From a bacterium Ga0077546 (GTDB lineage Bacteria > Cyanobacteriota > Vampirovibrionia > Obscuribacterales > Obscuribacteraceae), in NCBI GenBank assembly GCA_001464165.1, contig LNEX01000219.1, forward strand, positions 1-19,545: a stretch of DNA of 19,545 nucleotides, read 5' to 3'. The position numbers and the translations under genes were made by a program. Of the stretch, positions 1 through 8,855 are shown in pieces. Below the pieces are notes generated by a model that saw nothing but the letters and a program-made list of their open reading frames with translations, was not told the DNA's origin and made no database searches. How positions within the stretch are numbered: the stretch's first letter is position 1; the number at the start of each line of letters is the position of its first letter.

Positions 1-1320
1 AGTCAGGGCAGTCAACTCTTTGATGGCACTCTGCTTCTGGACAAGCTCAGCTTCTAAGCGAATTTTTGCTTCTTGAATGGTCGAAGTCAGTTCACTGACG
101 CGGTGAGAGAGCTGAGTATGAGCCTCTTGTTTTTGCGACAAGACAGCTTCATTTTCAAGCAATTGGCGAAATTCAAGATATTGCGATTTTATTTTTTCAC
201 TATCTTCAGTGTCACGCAATAAGCGGTCACGGCTCTTAATTAGTTCTCGATTCTCTACTTCTAGACCTTCTAGTTTTACTTCCAGTCGGCTACGAAGAGT
301 GGCTAATTGCCCTGTTAGCTCAAGCTTCTTATCACTCAAATCTTGCACTTCAAGAAAGACGCTATCTAACTTTTCTACAGCCGCTCTTACTTGATTGAAC
401 TCTGATAATTGTGCTTCGATATCTGAACTCTCACCAATTAATTCGCCCAGTGATTTTTTCTTTTGTTCAATCGAAAGCTTTTGATCGTCAATGCGCTTCA
501 AGGCATGATTAAGCTCTACAAGCTGCTTCTCGTTAGAAGATATAGTCACTTCAGTGAGTTTGAACTGCTGCAATTGAGCAGTGACTTCTTCAACTTGCAG
601 TTCTATGTCGCGGGCTACGAGAACTAAATCATCATATTCAATTTGAGAAGCACAAAGCTCGGTATGCACCTGGGCAAACTCAGCTTCTACTTGTCTGGCA
701 CCAGCTAGGCTGCCTTCCAGAAATTCAATTTGTGCTTTGACGCCGCGCAACCTTTCACGGGCTTCTTCTTGCAGGCGGTCAAAGTATGAAAGCCCTAAAA
801 TTTCAGCTAAAACCTGCTTGCGTTCAGAAGGCAAGCGCGTGGTAAATTCTTCCGCCCGACCTTGTTTTAGATAAGCACTATTGATAAAAGTATCGTAGTC
901 CATGCGCAAAAGATCGCAAATATGCTTGCCCGTTTCTTTCATACTGGCGGCGGTCAGACTATTCCAGCGCAACGAGTTAGTTCCAGCAGCCTGATCAGCT
1001 ATCTGAAATTCCAAAGTTCCCTTAGATGTGCCTTTTCCTCCAGCTTTACCCACTTGCTTCTGCCGCGAGCGGCGCACGCGATAAAGTTGCCCCTCGTGAC
1101 TGAAGACTATCTCTACCCACATCTCCTTTTCGCCCAGCCGAACTAGTTCATCTGAAGAGCCCCGGGCCTCTTCCCAGATAGCCCACGTAACGGCATCGAG
1201 AATGGCCGACTTGCCAGCCCCGTTCAGACCAGTCAAGCAGGCCACAGCGATGCCATTGAGGTCAAGAGTTGAGTCGGCATAACTCATAAAATTATGGAGG
1301 TGGACAGAGTTGAGAATCAT
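1..1320 (-). CDS. sbcC: SbcC/Rad50-type exonuclease ATPase subunit, N-terminal part (runs off left edge)
   Basis: This is an open frame of exactly 440 codons from an ATG at 1320 to the window edge, with no stop. The N-terminus reads MILNSVHLHNFMSYADS, typical of the RecF/SMC/Rad50 class. A Walker A motif GLNGAGKS lies at residues 31-38. A Q-loop-like stretch NSAYLKQGRAEEF lies around residues 147-159, with the NSxYLxQG pattern usual in SbcC/Rad50. From about residue 185 onward it is Glu/Gln/Leu/Lys-rich, the start of the long coiled-coil arm. The zinc hook (CxxC), second coil, signature motif and Walker B would lie outside the window. In the family, SbcC partners the nuclease SbcD to process double-strand ends and hairpins in the cytoplasm; sbcD is often adjacent but is not in view here. 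An SMC or RecN identity is less likely because of the Q-loop wording. The gene is transcribed divergently from the plus-strand gene at 1437, across a 116-base gap. Confidence 0.88.
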   Translation of the reverse strand, partial: MILNSVHLHNFMSYADSTLDLNGIAVACLTGLNGAGKSAILDAVTWAIWEEARGSSDELVRLGEKEMWVEIVFSHEGQLYRVRRSRQKQVGKAGGKGTSKGTLEFQIADQAAGTNSLRWNSLTAASMKETGKHICDLLRMDYDTFINSAYLKQGRAEEFTTRLPSERKQVLAEILGLSYFDRLQEEARERLRGVKAQIEFLEGSLAGARQVEAEFAQVHTELCASQIEYDDLVLVARDIELQVEEVTAQLQQFKLTEVTISSNEKQLVELNHALKRIDDQKLSIEQKKKSLGELIGESSDIEAQLSEFNQVRAAVEKLDSVFLEVQDLSDKKLELTGQLATLRSRLEVKLEGLEVENRELIKSRDRLLRDTEDSEKIKSQYLEFRQLLENEAVLSQKQEAHTQLSHRVSELTSTIQEAKIRLEAELVQKQSAIKELTALT

Positions 1321-1436
1321 GGTCTCTTACTGGCAAAGCTCTAAGCTTATCAGCCCAGAGCCGAAAAGCAGCTAAGACTGGCAGATATCAATCTATACTG
1401 ATAACTATTTATAGCTATGCATGAACCTGATTAACT

Positions 1437-4322
1437 ATGATTGATTCGCCGAATAGAACCCTAGAGGCCTCTAGCCTAGACTTGGCATTTTCTTGCTTCG
1501 GCGCCTTTAGCTGTAGCTTAGTTTCACTTGGCCTGGAGTTAGTGCTGGCGAAAATAGCCCTCGTCAGCCTCGGCAGCTCCGCCACAGCTTCAACCGTAAC
1601 CATCACTATCTATCTCTTCGGTCTGGCCCTGGGCGCCCTGATGGCGCAGAATTGCCAGCAAAGAAGCTTAATGGCCAGGGCCGCGGCCACGATTTTGCTG
1701 GTTTCTCCTGGGTTGATCCGGGCACTTATGATTTTCCTTAGCAGCACAAATCTGCCCAGTCAAACAGTCTTATTGATTTTGACCATAGCACTGGTCTTAC
1801 CATCGACGAGTTCGGCCGCTCTAGTCAGTCTATTGGCCACGAGGCAAGTGACAAAGAACCACACCGAGCAACAGGCCAAGAAAAAGACAGAAAGCAACTT
1901 TGTCTATCTAGCGGCCAATCTCGGGGCATTTTTCGGGGCGCTGCTTACAGGTTTCTTTATACTGCCACATTTTGGCATGAACGGCTGCCTGATGGCCTTA
2001 GCACTGGTTATGACTCCAGCGGCTATTTTGAGCTGGTTCATGACCAAGCAAGAACCAACAGAAGAAGTGGTCGAAGAGCCTGAGAGCCAGCTCTCACCAT
2101 CTATCTCTAAATCTACCTATCCAATTTTATTCGGCACGGCCTTGCTACTTACGGTTCTTGAATGCGACTGGCTCAGACTATCGTCTCTTTTGCTTGGCTC
2201 ATCAAGCCAAACCTTTGCGACCACTCTAGCCTCTATCATTGCTGGGTTGACCATCGGCAATATTGTCGCCATACAACTGAATAAAAAGCTGAGCAACAAC
2301 AGCGATTTAAAATTCTTACCGGCAGCAGCTTTAACTTTGTCGACTTTAGCCTGCTTACTCTCGCTCAAGTCGATTGCACTCTTACCAATAATTTTTCAAA
2401 ACCTACGCATCTACTTTCAACTAGGCCAATTGGAACATAGCAACTTTCTATTGGTGCCGCAGGTTCTGGCCACCGCCGCACTAGTCGTGCCCACAAGCAT
2501 CGGCCTTGGCTTAATTTATCCGATCTACACTAGCAATCTAAGCGGCTATGAATGGCGCAAGGCCTATACAATTTCTGCGGCCGGCGCCATTGCCGGACCC
2601 GCAGTATTTTTGATGATTTTGCCACTAACTTCTCTAATACTTGTTGTGAAAATCTGCATAGTTATACTGGCGCTCTTCACAATTGCAGAAGGCCTTTTGA
2701 TAGCGAAACGTTTGAAAATACTTTCACTGAGCTGTTTATGTGGCAGTATTTTTGCTCTAGTTATGACCTCATGCAGCCCGACGATAAAGCCGAGCAGACT
2801 AACAGCTGGCCTGGCATACCTGCCAGCAAACGAGTCAGCTTTCAAGCAAATTAAACGCGAGCAAAACTACCTAGACTACAAATTTTATAAAGATGGCTAC
2901 AACAGCACCATCTCAGTAGAAGAAAGTAAGCAGGCAAACATTCGCATTCTAAAGAGCGATGGCAAAGTAGAAGCAACTATTCCTATTACTAAATCTGAAC
3001 CGGCAAATGGCTCAGACATTGGCACGCAAACAATGCTGTGCCTGCTACCCACTTTAATACACAACGGCAACAATCTTCGCTGCCTAATAATTGGTCTAGG
3101 CAGTGGCACTACTAGTAATACCGCTCAACGACAGAACAAAATTAGCTCAATTGACGTAGTAGAGCTAGAGCCAGCCGTTATAGAAGCAGCCAAGTTTTTT
3201 CAAGACAAAGATATGCAGAATAGCCGTGGTACGGCAAACTTAAACATTATTGCTAGTGATGCCAGAGCCCAGTTAAAGACCGAGAAAGGCTACGACCTAA
3301 TTATTTCTCAACCCTCAGAGCCTTGGGTAGCTGGCAGCTCCAGTCTATTTACCGTCGAGTTCTTTCGCCTCATCCGTCAGCGGCTCAAAAGAGAAGGCTT
3401 GGCTGCCCAATGGTTGCAACTTTATGGACTAAGCAAGAAAGATTTTCTTAGCGCGCTCAAAACATTTTCTGAAGTCTTTCCTGACACTGTTATTTTTCAT
3501 CAACCAGGCGCTGGCGAGATTCTACTAGTCGGGGCCAAGACTCACGAAAGCCTAGCGCATATTGACAGCGACACATACAAAGTAGCTTTTCTCAGCAGCT
3601 CCTGCCGTCAAGAACTAGCCAAAGCAGGAATAGATAGCTGGGAAACTTTCATTGAAGGTCACCTTGCCGTAGTTAGCAAAGAGAAACCATTAACCGTTTT
3701 TTTGGGGGAAGAGATGAAGGGAATCCCCCTCAACACTGACGATAATATGTTGCTTGAATATTCTAACGGGCGTTTTCTTGCCAATAGAGAAGGAGCAAGC
3801 GAAAAACAGTTGGCAGAAAATCTTTCAATTCTTGAAAACAAGCGGCAGTCGAACAAGCTAAGTAAAGGTAGTGCTGTAAACCTGACTAGCCAGGCCCTTG
3901 ACGCAGCAATAGCCCTTGATCCAGCGGCTTATCTCTTGCTCAACTTAAAGGGCAAAAGGCTTCTACAAGAACAAAGAGCAGAGGCGGCAATGAGTTATTT
4001 TAATCGTTCAAAGGATTTAAACCCTTCAATTGAAGAAACTCGAGAACTTCTTGCGTTGGCTTTGACATACTTGGGTAAAGTAGAAGAAGGACTCCAGGAA
4101 ACCCAGGCAGCCCATCTGTTAAATAAGCAAAGCCCAATACCCTATTTGATTGCTGCGTGCATCTATCAAATTCAAGGCAATGCTGCGGAAGCCCGTACAA
4201 ACTTGAACAAAGCTCAACAAAATTGCCCAAGAAATGAGATACTGAATCAAATCGAAGCTTTGAAATTCAATGCTACAGGAAACATGAAGTCACTCCTGAT
4301 AAAGCTTTCGCAGGCTCTTTAA
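1437..4322 (+). CDS. Polytopic membrane protein fused to a spermidine-synthase-like domain and C-terminal TPRs
   Basis: This 961-residue protein has three parts. Residues about 14-455 are hydrophobic with many membrane segments and an opening (GLELVLAKIALVSLGSS) typical of fused MFS/spermidine-synthase proteins. Residues about 490-770 carry a Rossmann methyltransferase-like fold: GLGSGT at 553-558, VVELEP at 574-579 and QPSEPW at 625-630, followed by SLFTVEFF. Residues about 820-940 form TPR-like helical repeats. True polyamine aminopropyltransferases have an acidic catalytic residue where this protein has the QPSEPW stretch, so spermidine synthesis is doubtful; family members mostly have unknown substrates. 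The membrane part suggests the Rossmann and TPR modules face a lipid- or membrane-linked substrate, but that is inference. The ATG at 1437 has only a poor ribosome binding site, so the exact start is uncertain; the frame is otherwise uninterrupted. Confidence 0.9.
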   Translation: MIDSPNRTLEASSLDLAFSCFGAFSCSLVSLGLELVLAKIALVSLGSSATASTVTITIYLFGLALGALMAQNCQQRSLMARAAATILLVSPGLIRALMIFLSSTNLPSQTVLLILTIALVLPSTSSAALVSLLATRQVTKNHTEQQAKKKTESNFVYLAANLGAFFGALLTGFFILPHFGMNGCLMALALVMTPAAILSWFMTKQEPTEEVVEEPESQLSPSISKSTYPILFGTALLLTVLECDWLRLSSLLLGSSSQTFATTLASIIAGLTIGNIVAIQLNKKLSNNSDLKFLPAAALTLSTLACLLSLKSIALLPIIFQNLRIYFQLGQLEHSNFLLVPQVLATAALVVPTSIGLGLIYPIYTSNLSGYEWRKAYTISAAGAIAGPAVFLMILPLTSLILVVKICIVILALFTIAEGLLIAKRLKILSLSCLCGSIFALVMTSCSPTIKPSRLTAGLAYLPANESAFKQIKREQNYLDYKFYKDGYNSTISVEESKQANIRILKSDGKVEATIPITKSEPANGSDIGTQTMLCLLPTLIHNGNNLRCLIIGLGSGTTSNTAQRQNKISSIDVVELEPAVIEAAKFFQDKDMQNSRGTANLNIIASDARAQLKTEKGYDLIISQPSEPWVAGSSSLFTVEFFRLIRQRLKREGLAAQWLQLYGLSKKDFLSALKTFSEVFPDTVIFHQPGAGEILLVGAKTHESLAHIDSDTYKVAFLSSSCRQELAKAGIDSWETFIEGHLAVVSKEKPLTVFLGEEMKGIPLNTDDNMLLEYSNGRFLANREGASEKQLAENLSILENKRQSNKLSKGSAVNLTSQALDAAIALDPAAYLLLNLKGKRLLQEQRAEAAMSYFNRSKDLNPSIEETRELLALALTYLGKVEEGLQETQAAHLLNKQSPIPYLIAACIYQIQGNAAEARTNLNKAQQNCPRNEILNQIEALKFNATGNMKSLLIKLSQAL

Positions 4323-4405
4323 AACATTTGAGATTGAGTAGCTATTCTCATTTAAACACTCACTTTTAAGAAAATCGTGCCAAGTCTCACTTGAATAGGT
4401 GCAGA

Positions 4406-5356
4406 ATGTCATTCAGACTTCTATTGATAGAAGACAGCCCAACCCAACTAATAACCATTTCCAAGACTCTTGAAGCCGAGGGATATAAAGTTATAGAAGC
4501 TCGCAATGGCGCTGAGGGGTTGGCCCGTGCTTATAACGAGTTGCCAGACTTAATTATTTCTGACGTGGTAATGACCGGCATAAATGGTTATCAACTATGC
4601 CGCTTAGTTAAAAGCGACCCCGACCTTGCAGCCACTCCCGTAATTCTATTGACCAAACTTGACGGCTCAGTAGATCGATTCTGGGGTTTTAAATCTGGAG
4701 CAGACCGCTACATCCCCAAAGAGCCAGGTTTCACTAGCTTAATCAAAGCGACCCAAGAGATGCTAGAAGAAGCCACATTAAAGCCCCGCCTACGCCTAAT
4801 AGGCGAACCTTCTAAGACCCTTTCGGCCGAGGACGTCAATAATCGACTGAACCAGCTGCTTGAACGTTTACTGTTTGAAGCAACTATAGTGGACGAGGTG
4901 CGTCGCATTGCCGAAGATGAACTAGATGTAGACGCAGTAACCCAAAAGCTATTCAATTTATTGTCTTCCATTCTTAACTACCAAGCCCTCGGTTTAGTGC
5001 TGAATCAAGGTAACGGTTCAGTCTTGCGCGTTGACGCCGGCTCTAATTTAGATGAGTCGGCCTTGCGGGGTTATGTTGCTAAATTAGCGCTACAGCTGGG
5101 TCTGCCGCCGCTGCGCGAAGAAGCTACCAAAGGGCATTATTTGCCTGACAATGCTCTAACCCAACCTATCGACATCAAAGGTCAACGGTTAGGGCTTCTC
5201 GTTGTCGTCCCTTATCCACAACAAATTTTCAAACCAGGGGATCAAAAAGTCGTTCGTTTAATAGGCGAACAGCTATCTGTGGTTCTAAGACTACTAGAAT
5301 TGAACGGGCAATCACGCCCGAAGAATACAGCCCAATCAAACAGATCAAACAACTAG
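4406..5356 (+). CDS. Response regulator: receiver domain plus GAF-like C-terminal domain
   Basis: Residues 1-120 form a CheY-like receiver. The acidic pair is E9/D10, the phospho-accepting Asp is D53 (in LIISDVVM), the switch Thr is T83 and the conserved Lys is K105 (in RYIPKEP). Residues about 150-300 look like a GAF-type domain, with a helix (LFNLLSSILNYQALGLVL), a strand pair (QPIDIKGQRLGLLVVVPY) and a terminal helix. There is no DNA-binding, kinase or diguanylate cyclase module, so output is probably by protein contact or ligand sensing. I prefer ATG 4406 (316 residues) over the in-frame TTG at 4391: the ATG has AGG at 4397-4399 at good spacing, and the protein then starts MSFRLLLIEDSPTQ as in other receivers. 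It lies 83 bases after the preceding gene on the same strand. Its stop is 6 bases from the stop of the convergent gene. No cognate histidine kinase is in the window. Confidence 0.88.
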   Translation: MSFRLLLIEDSPTQLITISKTLEAEGYKVIEARNGAEGLARAYNELPDLIISDVVMTGINGYQLCRLVKSDPDLAATPVILLTKLDGSVDRFWGFKSGADRYIPKEPGFTSLIKATQEMLEEATLKPRLRLIGEPSKTLSAEDVNNRLNQLLERLLFEATIVDEVRRIAEDELDVDAVTQKLFNLLSSILNYQALGLVLNQGNGSVLRVDAGSNLDESALRGYVAKLALQLGLPPLREEATKGHYLPDNALTQPIDIKGQRLGLLVVVPYPQQIFKPGDQKVVRLIGEQLSVVLRLLELNGQSRPKNTAQSNRSNN

Positions 5357-5362
5357 TTTAAT

Positions 5363-7867
5363 TTAGCTTTCTTGCTTCGGTTTGCGTCTCCTCGCACGGC
5401 GATCCTCATCTGGTGGTGCATTGTCGCCAGTGCTATTTTTGGATGTGAATGGCTTATCGTTGGCAAATGATGTTTTTAACTGACGCCGTTCCTTGCCAAC
5501 ACCTGGAGCTGGCGATTTTGCTTTAGCATCACCAGCTTCTGGCTCGTCGTCTAAAAGCAAGGAGGCCAATGCCGAAGCGGGAACAGAGACGATCTGCCAG
5601 CTCTCACCTTCTTGTTGCTTTGCGGAAGCTTGCGGCTGGCTGGTATTTTGCTGGTTGGGGCTTTGCGAATTGGAAGTCTGTAAGCTAGTCACGGCTGGAG
5701 CGGCTGCTTGTTCTCTATTTTCACCGAGATCTGCATCAAAACTTGCATGAATACCAGCGACTTCGTTATCTTGCTCACCAATTTGCATAGCTTCGTCAGC
5801 AGCAGCATCTAATGCTGCAAATTCTTCCTCTACTTGAGAGAGATCTTCGTCGTGCTCTAGAGTAGGCGGGGCAAAATCATCTTGCTCACCAGGCGGCAAA
5901 GGTGCAGGAGAAGCGTTGAGCGGCACCATATCCGACACCAAATCACTATTCTCATTCGTGCTACTATCAGCCCAAATACTGGCGAAGGGTGACTGAGTAG
6001 GAATTACCTCTTCGGGCAGTAAACGAGCTGGTTCAAGATCGGCCATGAGATCAGTTAAAGACTTCTTCTTGCTTGGTTCTGGGCGCGCGAACGGAGACAC
6101 AGTAGAAGGGCTAGAAGAAGAAGACGACGACGATGAAGAAGGTGGCAATTCAGCGGTGTCAGAGCGCGAGTCTGAAGTATCATAAAGTGATGCCAGTGAC
6201 GGTGTCACATCTACTTGAGCTGTATGAGACACAGCATCAATATCTGGACTAGTCACAGTGCCTGAGTCTCTGCTGCTCTCACTTTCCGCCGGGCTATCCC
6301 AGTCTAGCTGATCCTTCCAAGAAGGCACAGCGTTGCCAGCATTAAGAGTAGGTGAAGGGGACGATACAGGCGGAAATACAGGAGACGGCGAACTATTAAG
6401 AAGCTCACGGGGGCGAGCCGCAGCCGAGGCAATTTCTGCAGACTCACCAATGGCCGGTTCAATGCCACTGGTAGATAAAGTTTCTCTGATTGGCTCCGTT
6501 CCTCTGACTTGCTCACGATCGCCGGCAGACGCACTTTCACTATCCGACTGAGCTTCGACAACCGGCTTATCCTCGACAACCGGCTCATCGTCGCTAGCCT
6601 CAAGCACCCTGGCGATATCAGCAGCGCTGTCTTGCAACGACACGGTTGAAACCACCGCAGGCAAGCGCGGTAGCGTATCTATCATTTGATTGCGATAGGC
6701 ATCTTGCAATTGCAGCGGAGAAAGATATCGAAGCTCTACTAAGATCTCACCAAAGTCATTTCCGCTGCGGCCTCTCTCGGCCATAGACTCTTGGAACTGA
6801 GCAGCTGTGATACCACCAGTCTTGAGCAATTGCTGGCCCAACAAAACGCAGTTTAGATCATCTTCTTCAATAAAGCCCTGCTTAACCAAAAAGGCACCAA
6901 ACATAAGTTCTGGCATCGCCTTATGCATATCAGCGGCGATCTCGAGCTCTGTGGTCTCCAATAAGCCAGCACAAAGTAATAGCTCACCAATTCGCAATTG
7001 TGGACGGTTAGCCAAACTAGGCTTGTCCTCGCTGCTTTCATCGGTGCGGCCCCGGAGGCCCATGCGACGAAAGTCATAGTCTGTGCGAGTAACCGGATCG
7101 CACAAAATATCATGAGCTATCCAGAGGCTCTGCAAGCTATTCAAAAGGTCTTTTCGCGCCTGACCAACCAAAGTTCCAGAGGCATACTGGCGCAAGAGAG
7201 GCCTGACTTTGCGCAAGAAACTCCGGTGAATACTAGTGAAATCGGCTTTGTCACTAACTTGCAAGCGCAAGTAAAAATCAAGAACAGCAGCGACTCCTGT
7301 GACAGGAGCAGAAGCAGCGAAGCTCGGCACTGGTACCAGGGCAAAAGTAGGTATCTTTACGAGCGGTAGAAGTTGAGCAGCTGGGGCTGCAATTGGTTCT
7401 GGCCCGGTGACAGCAGTTGATGCAGCTTCCTCCAAAACTTCAGACTTAGGTGAGGGCTTTGCTGCATGCTCAGGCCCCAGCTCGTCATTAGGCTCAACTT
7501 TTGGCTCAGCATTAGGCTCAGGTTTAGTCGCGACTTCTTCTTGACCTTCTGCTTCTGGCAACGACTCTGATTGAGGTGAAATTATCGGTCCCCCGGCCGG
7601 AGCCCCCCAGTCAATATCTGGCATTGGTCGCCGAGCTTCCTTGTCAAGCAACAATTCTGGCGGCAAACTAATTGGCTCTTCCCAACCCATTTCTTGCGAA
7701 GCTTTGAGCAAAATGAAGATCTGTTGATGAGCATGACTAGAGCCGGCTGTGTCCCCACGCTCTAAGCTCTGACGCAGGGCTGCAGCAAGCACACGCGTCT
7801 CAAGCTCAATCCGCTCACGTGACGTGTCCGGCTCTGGCTGGTTAGGATAAGCGTTGCCTGAGGTCAT
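5363..7867 (-). CDS. 834-residue protein with degenerate J-like domain, GspE-N/MshEN-like repeats and disordered tail
   Basis: I do not recognise this as a named protein. Residues 1-190 are acidic and Pro/Glu-rich. Residues about 196-270 resemble a J domain, starting LDFYLRLQVSDKADF and ending IAHDILCDPVTRTDYDFRR, like the end of DnaJ domains (A-x-x-L-x-DP-x-x-R-x-x-YD). The HPD tripeptide needed to stimulate DnaK is absent; the expected position reads KVRPLLRQY. Residues about 283-390 hold two to three units of the type LGELL-x-x-G-L/I-x-x-x-x-L (RIGELLLCAGLLETTEL, FGAFLVKQGFIEEDDL, FGEILVELRYLSPLQL), as in the N-terminal domain of GspE/PilB ATPases. Residues about 395-834 are low complexity, with ten consecutive serines at 577-586 and a basic end (RRARRRKPKQES). 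There is no signal peptide or membrane segment. It may be a regulatory scaffold, but this is inference. The ATG start at 7867 has no clear ribosome binding site. Confidence 0.85.
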   Translation of the reverse strand: MTSGNAYPNQPEPDTSRERIELETRVLAAALRQSLERGDTAGSSHAHQQIFILLKASQEMGWEEPISLPPELLLDKEARRPMPDIDWGAPAGGPIISPQSESLPEAEGQEEVATKPEPNAEPKVEPNDELGPEHAAKPSPKSEVLEEAASTAVTGPEPIAAPAAQLLPLVKIPTFALVPVPSFAASAPVTGVAAVLDFYLRLQVSDKADFTSIHRSFLRKVRPLLRQYASGTLVGQARKDLLNSLQSLWIAHDILCDPVTRTDYDFRRMGLRGRTDESSEDKPSLANRPQLRIGELLLCAGLLETTELEIAADMHKAMPELMFGAFLVKQGFIEEDDLNCVLLGQQLLKTGGITAAQFQESMAERGRSGNDFGEILVELRYLSPLQLQDAYRNQMIDTLPRLPAVVSTVSLQDSAADIARVLEASDDEPVVEDKPVVEAQSDSESASAGDREQVRGTEPIRETLSTSGIEPAIGESAEIASAAARPRELLNSSPSPVFPPVSSPSPTLNAGNAVPSWKDQLDWDSPAESESSRDSGTVTSPDIDAVSHTAQVDVTPSLASLYDTSDSRSDTAELPPSSSSSSSSSSPSTVSPFARPEPSKKKSLTDLMADLEPARLLPEEVIPTQSPFASIWADSSTNENSDLVSDMVPLNASPAPLPPGEQDDFAPPTLEHDEDLSQVEEEFAALDAAADEAMQIGEQDNEVAGIHASFDADLGENREQAAAPAVTSLQTSNSQSPNQQNTSQPQASAKQQEGESWQIVSVPASALASLLLDDEPEAGDAKAKSPAPGVGKERRQLKTSFANDKPFTSKNSTGDNAPPDEDRRARRRKPKQES

Positions 7868-7939
7868 TTACTAAGTGTTGGCAATTTGCATAAGGTGTAA
7901 TCTACCCTGATACCGAATTTCGAGATAGCAAAAACAATC

Positions 7940-7968
7940 TTGCTGAGATCTCTAAATAGTAATAATAA
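7940..7968 (+). promoter_or_regulatory. Candidate sigma-70-like promoter for rsmG
   Basis: TTGCTG (7940-7945) is followed after 17 bases by TAATAA (7963-7968), a fair match to -35 and -10 elements. It lies about 65 bases upstream of the rsmG start, in the AT-rich gap between the divergent genes. This is a pattern match only, and the surrounding TAA repeats raise the chance of coincidence. Confidence 0.35.
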
Positions 7969-8013
7969 TCTTCCCAGTAGTATTTAGGTATTCACCTGTT
8001 TTTTTTACTTGAT

Positions 8014-8019
8014 AAGGAG
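8014..8019 (+). promoter_or_regulatory. Ribosome binding site before rsmG
   Basis: AAGGAG is a strong Shine-Dalgarno match 12 bases before the chosen ATG at 8032. A nearer ATG at 8022 is only 2 bases away and opens an 11-codon frame, so the ATG at 8032 is preferred despite the somewhat long spacing. Confidence 0.6.
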
Positions 8020-8031
8020 TTATGGAAGTCA

Positions 8032-8847
8032 ATGGCCGCAGAAAAAGAAACAGGTAAAGACCCTCAACTTGAATTGAAATCGCCCGCCATGATTGACGCA
8101 GGCACTAGTGAAAGCTCTGACTTTGAGCCACTACTCAAGCTCTTACGCGTTCACCCCGCCCTCGACGGCCTTGAACTAGGTGAGGACCGCTGGCATTTAT
8201 TGGACCGATTTTGCGGCATTCTAAGGGCCTATAACGAGAAGGTTAATTTAGTAGCCAATACGACACCAGAAATACTTGTAAACAGACACATACTTGACGG
8301 GCTAACAATAGTTAGCAATATCTACAAGTCAAAAATTACTACCGGCAAATTGATTGATATCGGCTCTGGTGGGGGGCTGCCTGCCATGGTGATTGCCATC
8401 GGATGTCCCAATCTTGCCGTCACAATGGTTGATTCGGTGGGCAAGAAGGTCAAATTTCTCAATGACGCTAGCCAAGAGCTTGGCCTGGTCAACAACCGCG
8501 CCTTAACTGCCCGGGCTGAAGAGCTTGCCCGTATGAAAGGCGAACGGGCAAGCTACGATTTGGTCACGGCTAGAGCAGTCGGCACACTAACGCTCACCAT
8601 CGAGCTATGCTTGCCTTTTCTCAAGCGCAACGGCCTCTACCTAGCTCAAAAGACCGGTAGTCGCCTAGAGCAAGAACTTAAGGACGCAAAAGCAATGATG
8701 CGGGAGCTTGAGTGCCGGGTGGAACAGACTAAGGTCTTCACCGATATGCCGGGGGTAGAAGACAGTGTAATTTTGCTCATTCGCAAGCTGGACGATACGC
8801 CACATTACTATCCCCGGCCTTGGGCAAAAATCAAGGCGAGTAAATAG
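8032..8847 (+). CDS. rsmG: 16S rRNA (guanine(527)-N7)-methyltransferase RsmG
   Basis: RsmG (GidB) uses S-adenosylmethionine to methylate N7 of G527 in 16S rRNA in the cytoplasm. The 271-residue sequence shows the family order: YNEKVNLVANTTPEILVNRHILDGL (about 64-88) matches the YNxxxNLt...RHilDsL signature. IDIGSGGGLPAMVIA is the SAM-binding motif I. VDSVGKKVKFL is motif II, with the family-typical DSxxKKxxFL. TARAEEL and YDLVTARAVGTL follow, and the end contains YYPRPWAKIK, close to the family's YPRxxxxPxKxP. It has an acidic N-terminal extension of roughly 40 residues compared with typical members of about 205-240 residues. It stands alone: the upstream neighbour is divergent, and the downstream gene is convergent 8 bases after the stop. 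Confidence 0.95.
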   Translation: MAAEKETGKDPQLELKSPAMIDAGTSESSDFEPLLKLLRVHPALDGLELGEDRWHLLDRFCGILRAYNEKVNLVANTTPEILVNRHILDGLTIVSNIYKSKITTGKLIDIGSGGGLPAMVIAIGCPNLAVTMVDSVGKKVKFLNDASQELGLVNNRALTARAEELARMKGERASYDLVTARAVGTLTLTIELCLPFLKRNGLYLAQKTGSRLEQELKDAKAMMRELECRVEQTKVFTDMPGVEDSVILLIRKLDDTPHYYPRPWAKIKASK

Positions 8848-8855
8848 TCTAGGGC

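Noticed and set aside
209..1146. Plus-strand open frames at 209-394 and 922-1146
   Set aside because: They lie opposite the uninterrupted minus-strand SbcC frame, which has a Walker A and Q-loop motif; the plus-strand translations are Ser/Arg-rich without any domain signal.
1394..1399. TATACT as a -10 element for the gene at 1437
   Set aside because: No matching -35 is found at 16-18 bases upstream, so it is too weak to report as a promoter.
1437..4322. Calling the triple-fusion protein speE (polyamine biosynthesis)
   Set aside because: The position of the catalytic acidic residue is not conserved and the fused membrane and TPR parts point to another role, so no gene symbol is given.
6853..7369. 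Several open frames on both strands over the J-like region
   Set aside because: They are shadows of the 834-residue frame, which alone shows domain-like patterns there.
8022..8057. 11-codon frame starting at ATG 8022, overlapping the rsmG start
   Set aside because: Its ATG is only 2 bases after the AAGGAG sequence, too close for efficient initiation, and there is no sign that it is a leader peptide.
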